Below are positions 56,989 to 64,000 of a stretch of 64,000 bases of DNA, one piece after another (positions within the stretch are counted from its first letter, which is position 1; every line of letters starts with the position of its first letter). Where the stretch lies: positions 1 to 64,000 of the forward strand of contig JAZSAT010000038.1 of the NCBI GenBank assembly GCA_045602025.1, given 5' to 3'. A program made the translations under genes and the position numbers. This stretch comes from RGIG5579 sp045602025 (GTDB taxonomy: Bacteria > Bacillota > Clostridia > Oscillospirales > SIG627). The notes beneath the pieces are model-generated. The model was not told the origin of the DNA and made no database searches. It was given only the letters and a program-made list of their open reading frames with translations.

Positions 56989-58596
56989 GTGGATTCAAAA
57001 ACATTACAAATTTTGATTGCGATGATCCTTTATATGGGAATCGTCATCTTCATCGGCGTATATTACGCCAAAAAGGCCAATCAAAACAGTGAAGCCTTCT
57101 TCCTCGGCGGCAGAAGCCTCGGTCCTTGGGTCACCGCAATGAGTGCAGAAGCCTCAGATATGAGCGGCTGGCTGCTTATGGGTCTGCCCGGTGTTGCTTA
57201 CTGGTGCGGCCTTGCAGATGCTGCCTGGACTGCTATCGGTCTGGCAGTAGGTACTTATTTTAACTGGCTCATCGTTTCCAAGAGACTGCGCAGATACAGT
57301 ATCAAAGCAGGAAACGCCATTACTCTTCCGGAATTTTTCTCCAACCGCTATAAAGAGAAAAAGCCCGTGATCCTGATGATCTCCGCGCTGTTTATTTTGG
57401 TATTCTTCACCGTTTACGCCGCAAGCTGCCTTGCAACCTGCGGAAAACTCTTCTCCACCCTGTTCGGTGCATCTTATGAATCGATGATGATCATCGGCGC
57501 GCTGTTCGTACTTTTATACACCATCCTCGGTGGCTTCCTTGCAGAAAGCGCATCCGACTTTATGCAGGCGATCGTTATGATCTCCGCCCTCATTATCGTA
57601 GTATCTCTCGGCGTTGTTCACGCAGGCGGCTTTAACGCCATCGTAGAAAACGCAAAGAATATCCCCGGTTTTCTTGATTTCTTTACCCTCGCTTCCCCCA
57701 AAGCGGTAGATCCCGCTGCCGACACTGTGGTACAGCAGGTAGCAAACGGTGCTCCTCTTTGGAATGAAGCAGGAAAATACGGCTTCCTTACCATTTGCTC
57801 TACCATGGCTTGGGGTCTCGGATACTTTGGTATGCCTCAGGTACTTTTGAGATTTATGGCGATCCGCAAGGAAAAGGAACTGAAGACCTCCCGTAGAATT
57901 GCGATGATCTGGGTTGTAATTTCTCTTACCGTTGCCGTATTTATCGGTATTATGGGCAGAACCACTCCCGATTTTTCCATCACCCACCTGACCGCAAGCG
58001 ATGCGGAAAACATCTTCATCACCCTTTCCACAAGCTTCTTGCCTCCCATTCTTGCAGGCTTTGTTATGGCGGGTATTCTTGCTGCAACCATCAGCTCTTC
58101 CGACTCGTATCTGCTCATTGCCGCTTCCGCCTTCGCCAAGAACATTTTCCACGGCGTATTCAATAAAAAGGCAAGCGACAAGCAGGTTATGACCGTTACC
58201 AGAATCACCCTTCTTCTTATCACCGTATTTGCTGCCATTATCGCGTGGGACAGAAACAGCATTATCTTCAACATTGTATCCTTTGCTTGGGCAGGCTTCG
58301 GTGCAACCTTCGGCCCTCTGATGCTCTTCTCTCTCTTCTGGAAGAGAACCACCAAGGAAGGTGCTGTTGCCGGTATGATCAGCGGTGGCGTAATGGTATT
58401 TGTATGGGAGCTTGTATTTACCGCAAAACTCGGTGCTGTCAGCCCCATCTTCAAGCTGTATGAGCTTCTCCCCGCATTCATCTTCTCTTCCATCGTGATC
58501 GTTGTGGTTTCCCTTCTTACAAAGAAGCCCTCTGCAGAAATTGAAGCTGAATTCGATTCTGTAAAGACCGCCGATCCCGAAGCGATCGAAGCATAA
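56989..58596 (+). CDS. Sodium:solute symporter (PutP-like, SSS family)
   Basis: A 535-residue carrier with about 13 membrane helices. MSAEASDMSGWLLMGLPG and GIPEF-like ITLPEFFSNRY are close to the Na+/proline symporter PutP; AATISSSDSYLL carries the Na+ site in TM8. Proline or another amino acid is the likely substrate. The start is placed at GTG 56989 with TTAGGAG upstream, because the longer frame would start inside the promoter. Single gene; a terminator follows. Confidence 0.92.
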   Translation: MDSKTLQILIAMILYMGIVIFIGVYYAKKANQNSEAFFLGGRSLGPWVTAMSAEASDMSGWLLMGLPGVAYWCGLADAAWTAIGLAVGTYFNWLIVSKRLRRYSIKAGNAITLPEFFSNRYKEKKPVILMISALFILVFFTVYAASCLATCGKLFSTLFGASYESMMIIGALFVLLYTILGGFLAESASDFMQAIVMISALIIVVSLGVVHAGGFNAIVENAKNIPGFLDFFTLASPKAVDPAADTVVQQVANGAPLWNEAGKYGFLTICSTMAWGLGYFGMPQVLLRFMAIRKEKELKTSRRIAMIWVVISLTVAVFIGIMGRTTPDFSITHLTASDAENIFITLSTSFLPPILAGFVMAGILAATISSSDSYLLIAASAFAKNIFHGVFNKKASDKQVMTVTRITLLLITVFAAIIAWDRNSIIFNIVSFAWAGFGATFGPLMLFSLFWKRTTKEGAVAGMISGGVMVFVWELVFTAKLGAVSPIFKLYELLPAFIFSSIVIVVVSLLTKKPSAEIEAEFDSVKTADPEAIEA

Positions 58597-58605
58597 ACAA
58601 AAAGT

Positions 58606-58638
58606 AAAAAAGAACACCCGATCGGGTGTTCTTTTTTT
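58606..58638. terminator. Bidirectional terminator after the symporter gene
   Basis: The stem AGAACACCC/GGGTGTTCT has loop GATC with A6 before and T7 after; it also serves the convergent gene ending at 58641. Confidence 0.9.
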
Positions 58639-58640
58639 AT

Positions 58641-59822
58641 CTAATTATAAAATCTAAGGTCAAGCTCTTTTAAAAGCCTTGCCATTTTTTCGCCTTCTTC
58701 AGAAGGCATTGCAAGATTTTTCTTTGCCTCGTTGATGGTCTTATGAAAACCGGCATAGCGAAAATGATTGAAAAAGCGGCGAATCTGATATAAAGGCATC
58801 AAATACTTTTTCCCCTCCAAAGAAGGGTACATTCTGCAAAGGGTTTCGTAAGAAGCAAAAATCCTCGCCTTCAGATAAGCAATTTTTCCCATATTTCCTC
58901 GGCGAACAGCGATAAACTGCTTTTGCTCGCCGAAAATACCCACAGAAAACACCAGATCCTCAAGAAGCTGTGCTTTTTCGCTTCCCTCTCCGCCGTGGAA
59001 CCACTTTTCACAGAGATTGAAGACCTCTTTTTCAAAGGTTTCAAGCCTTCCGTGCTGTAAAAGCTTTCGGTAAAGATCTTTGTCGTAGACCATTTTTTCT
59101 CTTAACAGATCATAATCCAAAAAGAACCGGATTCCCACGCCGCCGTTGTTGATGTGCTTTGCCATATGGGCAATGTGGTAAAACAGGAAAAATTCCGAGG
59201 GCAGTTTTTTCTCGAATTTCTTTCCCTCACAAGAAAGTGCCATATCCCAAACGCGCTTCAGCACCTTTTCTGCATCAGGCATCAGGTTTTCGCCAACCAG
59301 GTCAAAGTGCAGCTCCATATTCTCACCGCCGGGAGCCGTGAAGGACACATCGTGATCTCCCCGCTCCTTCAGGGTATACTGAAGCTTTTTTATAAGGAGA
59401 GATGTAGCCTCATCCAGACGATCCTCGGGAATCAAAACATCTGCATCGGAGCTTGTCCTCATCCAGGTTTCCGGATAAAAATTCCGAACCACGGCACCCT
59501 TCAGTGCAATGTGCTCAATGCCAAATTCCTCAAGGGTATCACATAATTTTTCTCTTTGATGCTCGATCCGCTCAGACCGAAAGAGCGCGTAAGCAAGCTT
59601 CTTCTCAAAGGATGAAAATGTATCGCTTTCCTTGGACAAAAGTCCGTTTTTCTTCAGGGAAAAGCCTACCAGATGAGCAAGGTCCTGACGGTCGGAAAAG
59701 GTGTAAAGCTCCGAAAGGATCTCTTCCCCGATGATCGATTTGATCTCATCCGATAAATTTTCCCCAAAAACAGCGAAACGAAGGAGAGCAAGTATTACTT
59801 CAAAAACATGCTTGCGTTTCAT
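58641..59822 (-). CDS. Nucleotidyltransferase-fold protein (NTP_transf_5 type)
   Basis: A 393-residue soluble protein. ALKGAVVRNFYPETWMRTSSDADVLIP holds the nucleotidyltransferase-like Gly and the two metal-binding Asp, and MELHFDLVG a third acid. This matches the uncharacterised nucleotidyltransferase family often found in polysaccharide clusters; substrate unknown. It lies directly downstream of the dTDP-sugar operon in the same direction (24-base gap), so it may be its last gene. Confidence 0.85.
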   Translation of the reverse strand: MKRKHVFEVILALLRFAVFGENLSDEIKSIIGEEILSELYTFSDRQDLAHLVGFSLKKNGLLSKESDTFSSFEKKLAYALFRSERIEHQREKLCDTLEEFGIEHIALKGAVVRNFYPETWMRTSSDADVLIPEDRLDEATSLLIKKLQYTLKERGDHDVSFTAPGGENMELHFDLVGENLMPDAEKVLKRVWDMALSCEGKKFEKKLPSEFFLFYHIAHMAKHINNGGVGIRFFLDYDLLREKMVYDKDLYRKLLQHGRLETFEKEVFNLCEKWFHGGEGSEKAQLLEDLVFSVGIFGEQKQFIAVRRGNMGKIAYLKARIFASYETLCRMYPSLEGKKYLMPLYQIRRFFNHFRYAGFHKTINEAKKNLAMPSEEGEKMARLLKELDLRFYN

Positions 59823-59845
59823 TTCTTTCCTCCGTTTCTCTTTTT

Positions 59846-60868
59846 TTATTTTCTGTTACCGTACATTTTTTCGTAGTAATTCTGGTATTCACCGGAAATG
59901 ATGGTCTCCCACCACTCCTTATTATCCAGATACCACTGAATGGTTTTTTCGATACCGTCTGCAAATTTGGTTTCGGGAAGCCATCCAAGCTCGTTATGAA
60001 TCTTGGTGGGATCAATGGCATAACGCATATCGTGACCCTTGCGGTCTGCCACATAAGTGATCAGGCTTTCGGGCTTGCCGAGCTTTTTGCAAATTAGTTT
60101 TACAATGTCAATATTTGCCATTTCATTGTGGCCGCCTACATTGTATACTTCGCCAACTTTTCCCTTGTGGATGATCAGATCGATTGCCTTGCAATGATCC
60201 TCTACATACAGCCAGTCACGAACATTTTCACCCTTGCCATAAACAGGCAGAGGCTTGTCGTTTAAAGCATTAGCGATCATAAGAGGGATGAGTTTCTCTG
60301 GAAAATGGTAAGGACCGTAGTTGTTGCAACAACGGCTGATGGTCACAGGCAGACCGAAGGTGCGGTGATAAGCCAGAACCAAAAGGTCCGCGCCTGCCTT
60401 GGAGCTGGAATAAGGAGAAGAGGTGTGTATGGGGGTTTCCTCCGTGAAGAACAGATCAGGTCTGTCCAAAGGAAGATCGCCGTATACCTCGTCAGTGGAT
60501 ACCTGATGGTATCTTGTGATGCCGTATTTACGGCAAGCGTCCATCATAACCTGAGTACCGAGAATATTGGTCTGCAAAAAGACCTCGGGATTTTCAATAG
60601 AACGGTCTACATGGCTTTCTGCGGCAAAGTTTACCACAATATCGGGCTTTTCTTCTTCAAAAAGCTTGTAGATCGCGCTTCTGTCGCAAATATCCGTTTT
60701 GCAAAAACGGAAATTGGGATTTTTCAAAGCTTCTTCCAGGGTAGAAAGATTTCCCGCATAGGTTAAGCAATCCACGCAAACAATGCGATAATCGGGATAC
60801 TTTTTCAGCATGTGGTATACGAAATTGGAGCCGATAAAGCCTGCGCCACCTGTTACAATAATAGTCAT
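59846..60868 (-). CDS. rfbB: dTDP-glucose 4,6-dehydratase
   Basis: A 340-residue extended SDR enzyme producing dTDP-4-keto-6-deoxyglucose. GGAGFIGSNF binds NAD, FAAESHVDRS is the family hallmark, and YSSSKAGAD is the YxxxK motif. AAGGGGGAAAAAT precedes the ATG at 60868, 1 base from the rfbC stop. Part of an operon rfbA-rfbC-rfbB. Confidence 0.96.
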   Translation of the reverse strand: MTIIVTGGAGFIGSNFVYHMLKKYPDYRIVCVDCLTYAGNLSTLEEALKNPNFRFCKTDICDRSAIYKLFEEEKPDIVVNFAAESHVDRSIENPEVFLQTNILGTQVMMDACRKYGITRYHQVSTDEVYGDLPLDRPDLFFTEETPIHTSSPYSSSKAGADLLVLAYHRTFGLPVTISRCCNNYGPYHFPEKLIPLMIANALNDKPLPVYGKGENVRDWLYVEDHCKAIDLIIHKGKVGEVYNVGGHNEMANIDIVKLICKKLGKPESLITYVADRKGHDMRYAIDPTKIHNELGWLPETKFADGIEKTIQWYLDNKEWWETIISGEYQNYYEKMYGNRK

Positions 60869-60869
60869 T

Positions 60870-61436
60870 TTATTTTTCCCCCTTATAGGTAAAATTACAA
60901 TCGCTGTCGTCAAGAAGCGGAGCATTCATATCCTTTGCACTGAGAAGGCTTTCTTCTACCTCGCCCCACTCAATACCAATGGTAGGATCGTCAAAGCGAA
61001 TGCCTCTGTCACATTCCTTGCTGTAGAGGTTATCTACCTTATAGCAGAACTCTACATCCTCCGTAAGAGATTTGAAGCCGTGTCCAAATCCGCGGGGAAT
61101 AAGAAGCATGCGCTTGTTTTCCGCAGAAAGCTCAACCGCAACATACTTTTTATAAGTAGGACTGCCCTTCCTCAGATCCACTGCCACATCCATCACCGCA
61201 CCGCGGATCACGCGGACAAGCTTTGTCTGGGACATGGGATCATTCTGAAAATGAACACCGCGAAGAGCACCCTTCTGTGCTGTAAAGGACTGATTGTCCT
61301 GAACAAAGTCAAAATTCAGACCGATATCCTGAAAATTCTTCGTGGACCAGGTCTCCATAAAATACCCGCGGTGATCACCGAATACCTGAGGCTCAATGAT
61401 ATAAACACCGGGAATCGCTGTTTCGATCTTTTTCAT
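60870..61436 (-). CDS. rfbC: dTDP-4-dehydrorhamnose 3,5-epimerase
   Basis: A 188-residue cupin-fold epimerase. RGVHFQNDPMSQTKLVRV contains the catalytic His, and GFGHGFKSLTEDVEFCYKVDNLYS follows as expected. It acts after RfbB in dTDP-L-rhamnose synthesis. Confidence 0.96.
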   Translation of the reverse strand: MKKIETAIPGVYIIEPQVFGDHRGYFMETWSTKNFQDIGLNFDFVQDNQSFTAQKGALRGVHFQNDPMSQTKLVRVIRGAVMDVAVDLRKGSPTYKKYVAVELSAENKRMLLIPRGFGHGFKSLTEDVEFCYKVDNLYSKECDRGIRFDDPTIGIEWGEVEESLLSAKDMNAPLLDDSDCNFTYKGEK

Positions 61437-61445
61437 ATTTCCCCC

Positions 61446-62330
61446 TTAATAACGGATCTTTTCGTCTGCTACATTCTTCAAATGCTGTCCGTAAGGACTC
61501 TTGCCGTAACGATCAGCAGATTCCAAAAGCTTTTCGCGGGTGATCCAGCCGTTTTTATAAGCGATCTCTTCGGGCGCGGAGATTTTGATACCCTGTCTCT
61601 TTTCGATCATCTGCACAAATTCAGCAGCCTCTACAAGGCTGTCCGTCGTTCCCGTATCCAGCCATGCAAATCCACGGCCCAAAAGCTGAACATCCAAAAG
61701 ATCTTCATTCAGATACATTTCATTCAAGGTGGTGATCTCAAGCTCTCCTCTGGCAGAGGGCTTTACCTTCTTTGCCATATCGGAAACCCCTGCAGGATAG
61801 AAATACAGGCCTGTTACGCAGTAATTGCTCTTGGGGTTCTTGGGCTTTTCTTCAATGGAAATAACCTTTCCGTTTTCGTCGAATTCCACGATACCGAATC
61901 TCTCGGGGTCATTGACATAATAGCCGAATACGGTAGCTCTGCCTGCCTCTGCATTGGCGGCTGCACCGCGCAGGATCTTACCAAAGCCCGCACCGTAGAA
62001 AATATTGTCGCCAAGTACCATTGCGCCGGCACCGCCCTCCAAGAATTCTTCGCCCAAAAGGAAGGCCTGTGCAAGACCGTCGGGAGAAGGCTGAACCTTG
62101 TAGGAAAGGCTGATACCAAACTGACTGCCGTCGCCCAAAAGATCCTGAAAACGGGGCGTATCGGTAGGCGTGGAAATGATCAGAATGTCCTTGATCCCCG
62201 CAAGCATCAGGGTAGACAGAGGATAATAGATCATGGGCTTATCATAAACGGGAAGCAACTGTTTTGACGTAACCATCGTCAAAGGATAAAGTCTGGTACC
62301 GGCACCGCCGGCAAGAATAATACCTTTCAT
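61446..62330 (-). CDS. rfbA: Glucose-1-phosphate thymidylyltransferase
   Basis: A 294-residue nucleotidyltransferase with GGAGTRLYPLT (nucleotide binding) and LGDNIFYG (metal Asp). It makes dTDP-glucose, the first step of the pathway. Short 9-base gap to rfbC. Confidence 0.97.
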   Translation of the reverse strand: MKGIILAGGAGTRLYPLTMVTSKQLLPVYDKPMIYYPLSTLMLAGIKDILIISTPTDTPRFQDLLGDGSQFGISLSYKVQPSPDGLAQAFLLGEEFLEGGAGAMVLGDNIFYGAGFGKILRGAAANAEAGRATVFGYYVNDPERFGIVEFDENGKVISIEEKPKNPKSNYCVTGLYFYPAGVSDMAKKVKPSARGELEITTLNEMYLNEDLLDVQLLGRGFAWLDTGTTDSLVEAAEFVQMIEKRQGIKISAPEEIAYKNGWITREKLLESADRYGKSPYGQHLKNVADEKIRY

Positions 62331-62334
62331 TTTG

Positions 62335-63165
62335 TCACCTCATATTTTCTAAAATCTGTTTGATTTTTGTATCATCTGCCCAAACCGCCTTGGAATCATA
62401 GGGGCGATCGGGAAATTTACCGTAGCCAAGCTTGATCGCGTATCCGTTTTCTTTAATAAATCTTTCCACTCTGTCGCAAAGCTTTTCGGGTTTACCGGAG
62501 CAAATATTGATAATACCGTTTATCTCGTCCTGCATGGCAGTGCAAGCAACCTGCAGGCAGAAATCATCGTAATCCACAAAGTCATACTGATTCTGGCCTG
62601 TGGTAAAAGGAAATTCCGCTTTTCCTTCCGCCTCGGCGGAGGTGATCTTGGAAAAAATGGAATTGCCGAATTTGGAATTTCCAACAATGTAATAGCCTCT
62701 CAGCCACTGGAAGGTGATGTTCTTCTCAATGCAAAGCTGTTTGGTAAGCTTTCTCAAGGCATCCTTTGCAATACCGTAAAGGTTCTGAGGATGACAGGGG
62801 GTATCTTCCTTGATGCAGCCTTCAAAAAAGCCGATCTCGTGCATGGTGCCCATTACCGCAAGTCTCTTTACACCCTTTTCTGCCATTTGGCAAAGGAATG
62901 CGTAATGCGCGGGAAGATCCTCAACATGACTTTTTGCGTTATGTACAAATCCGTCTCTCCAGGCAAGGTGAAGCACCGCATCGGGCTTGTCAAAATAGCT
63001 GTAAGGGTCTTCAACCGAAAAAAGATTACAAGCAAATGCCTTTGCTCTTTTGTCAATGTGATCCACGGCAAAATCCGCTGCAAAAACCTGAGCACCTTTG
63101 TCACAAAGAGCTTTTACCACGCCTTGGCCAAGATAGCCGTTTGCGCCTGTCACAAGAATTTTCAT
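62335..63165 (-). CDS. NAD-dependent epimerase/dehydratase in the rfb operon
   Basis: A 276-residue extended SDR protein with TGANGYLGQG (NAD binding) and NLYGIAKDALRK (YxxxK). It occupies the position where a dTDP-4-dehydrorhamnose reductase (rfbD) would be expected, but the sequence does not show clear RmlD features. It could be a reductase of another 6-deoxy sugar or a C4-epimerase. Five-base gap to rfbA. Confidence 0.85.
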   Translation of the reverse strand: MKILVTGANGYLGQGVVKALCDKGAQVFAADFAVDHIDKRAKAFACNLFSVEDPYSYFDKPDAVLHLAWRDGFVHNAKSHVEDLPAHYAFLCQMAEKGVKRLAVMGTMHEIGFFEGCIKEDTPCHPQNLYGIAKDALRKLTKQLCIEKNITFQWLRGYYIVGNSKFGNSIFSKITSAEAEGKAEFPFTTGQNQYDFVDYDDFCLQVACTAMQDEINGIINICSGKPEKLCDRVERFIKENGYAIKLGYGKFPDRPYDSKAVWADDTKIKQILENMR

Positions 63166-63187
63166 TGTCGAAATTTCCTTTCTGAAA

Positions 63188-64000
63188 TTACTTTTTCTTT
63201 ACTTTTTTCAGCAATAGATTCTTTGCGTAGCCGAAAAGTGCCACAAACTCTTTTCTTTCAAAAAGAAGCACATATACAAGAAGGATAAGAACGGTTCCCA
63301 CACCGCAAACGACTGCCTGCAGGATCCAGGAAACCCAGCTTCCGGAATAGCCATTTCCGTAAACCAAGGTGGAAAGGAGAACAGATGCGGCAACCATCAT
63401 AACGACCACCGCCATACGCCTTAAGAAGGAGCCGATCTTCAGCCAAGCCACTTTCTTCTTCGCAACGATCATGCGGTAAATAAGAGAAGAAACATAGTAG
63501 AATACAGGTCCTGCCATAACAAGAGGCCAATAAACAGATCCCAAAAAAACTGCTAAGATCACGGAAATGACCGCCGAGATGATAGCCTGAAGATATGTCT
63601 CCTTGAAAAGACCGTGTACATTGGTAAGGGTATAGGTAGGCATATACATGCAGTAGAAAACATCGTACGCCACAATCAGTACTGCAAGAATGGGGTAAAG
63701 GTAATTCACATCAAGCCCATTCCCGTCGGTATAAAGGAAAATAAAGGGCATAAAGAGGAAGGAAGCACAGCTGCAAAGAACCGATGCCAAAACAAAGAAG
63801 GCAAATTCCATCAGGTTGTAAACGGACTTTACTCTTTCTTCCTTTTCAGATACCACAAGATTTCCGAAGATCTCGGAAATAGAAAGCTGTACCGTTCTCA
63901 CGACCATTTTGATCATATTCTGCACCAGGTTATATACCGCATAAACACTGGCAGAGGAAAGACCGGCAATGGAGGTGATCATCACACTGGGCATCGCATC
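63188..64000 (-). CDS. Polysaccharide flippase / MOP superfamily exporter, C-terminal part
   Basis: The frame runs off the right edge, so the N-terminus is missing. The remaining 270 residues hold about eight hydrophobic helices of the Wzx/MATE-like type (ASVYAVYNLVQNMIK, YMPTYTLTNVHGLFKETYLQ). It probably flips lipid-linked repeat units across the membrane. It is upstream of the dTDP-sugar genes in the same direction, so the operon continues beyond the window. Confidence 0.85.
   Translation of the reverse strand, partial: DAMPSVMITSIAGLSSASVYAVYNLVQNMIKMVVRTVQLSISEIFGNLVVSEKEERVKSVYNLMEFAFFVLASVLCSCASFLFMPFIFLYTDGNGLDVNYLYPILAVLIVAYDVFYCMYMPTYTLTNVHGLFKETYLQAIISAVISVILAVFLGSVYWPLVMAGPVFYYVSSLIYRMIVAKKKVAWLKIGSFLRRMAVVVMMVAASVLLSTLVYGNGYSGSWVSWILQAVVCGVGTVLILLVYVLLFERKEFVALFGYAKNLLLKKVKKK

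Overview
The window comes from a low-to-mid GC Gram-positive bacterium, most likely a member of class Clostridia of the gut type. The signs are a CIRCE operator on groES-groEL, a T-box leader on thrS, a class B sortase, a YfhO-type membrane protein, an LCP-like protein, a CpsB/C/D tyrosine-phosphorylation trio, a LexA box of the Bacillus/Clostridium type, and strong AGGAGG ribosome binding sites with TTGACA-17-TATAAT promoters. The species cannot be named from the sequence. No insertion sequence, CRISPR array, rRNA or canonical tRNA was found. Most of the DNA is ordinary chromosome with short operons separated by good intrinsic terminators.

Layout. 0-4 kb: 3' end of GTP-type PEP carboxykinase, an NSS sodium symporter and an orphan MalK-type ATPase. 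4-10 kb: polyprenyl synthase and a D,D-carboxypeptidase, thrS under a T-box, and undecaprenyl-diphosphatase uppP. 10-17 kb: an M20 peptidase, an anion transporter, a divergent Lgt, an XRE regulator facing a small membrane protein across paired operators, a PHP phosphatase and groESL. 17-25 kb: a TtcA-type tRNA thiolase, YfhO, a catalytically degenerate LCP protein, RlmA, gamma-carbonic anhydrase and the CpsB-CpsD-CpsC module. 25-34.9 kb: pfkA, a degenerate PAS/kinase-like protein, lon-ysxC, a DinG-like helicase, sortase B and a Dabb protein. 35-36 kb: a SigH-like sigma factor, a tRNA-like RNA and a zinc-ribbon gene.

36-45 kb is more accessory. It has a hydrolase-ferredoxin-FAD oxidoreductase operon divergent from an AraC regulator, a two-gene operon behind a perfect LexA box, and a four-gene set of Gfo/Idh/MocA dehydrogenases and TIM-barrel isomerases that looks like an oxidative glycoside or inositol route. 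45-48.5 kb is an envelope operon (GT2-GtrA, NAGPA-type glycosidase, two membrane proteins). 48.5-50.9 kb is a strongly expressed-looking operon of PduL, a NifU-like scaffold and a GGGtGRT protein of unknown function. 50.9-52 kb is an AT-rich XRE/membrane zinc-ribbon module flanked by near-identical direct repeats. 52-57 kb holds glycerol-1-phosphate dehydrogenase, small regulators, a secreted protein and an ECF sigma/anti-sigma-like pair. 57-64 kb holds a sodium:solute symporter, a nucleotidyltransferase and a dTDP-sugar operon running off the end into a flippase.

The best candidates for something undescribed are the tRNA-like leader upstream of the zinc-ribbon gene, the PduL/NifU-like/GGGtGRT operon, the repeat-flanked XRE module and the LexA-controlled two-gene operon. 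Several enzymes have lost or changed signature residues (LCP, Lgt, D,D-carboxypeptidase, helicase nuclease domain, histidine-kinase-like protein). All functional statements rest on recognised motifs and context; no database search was run.
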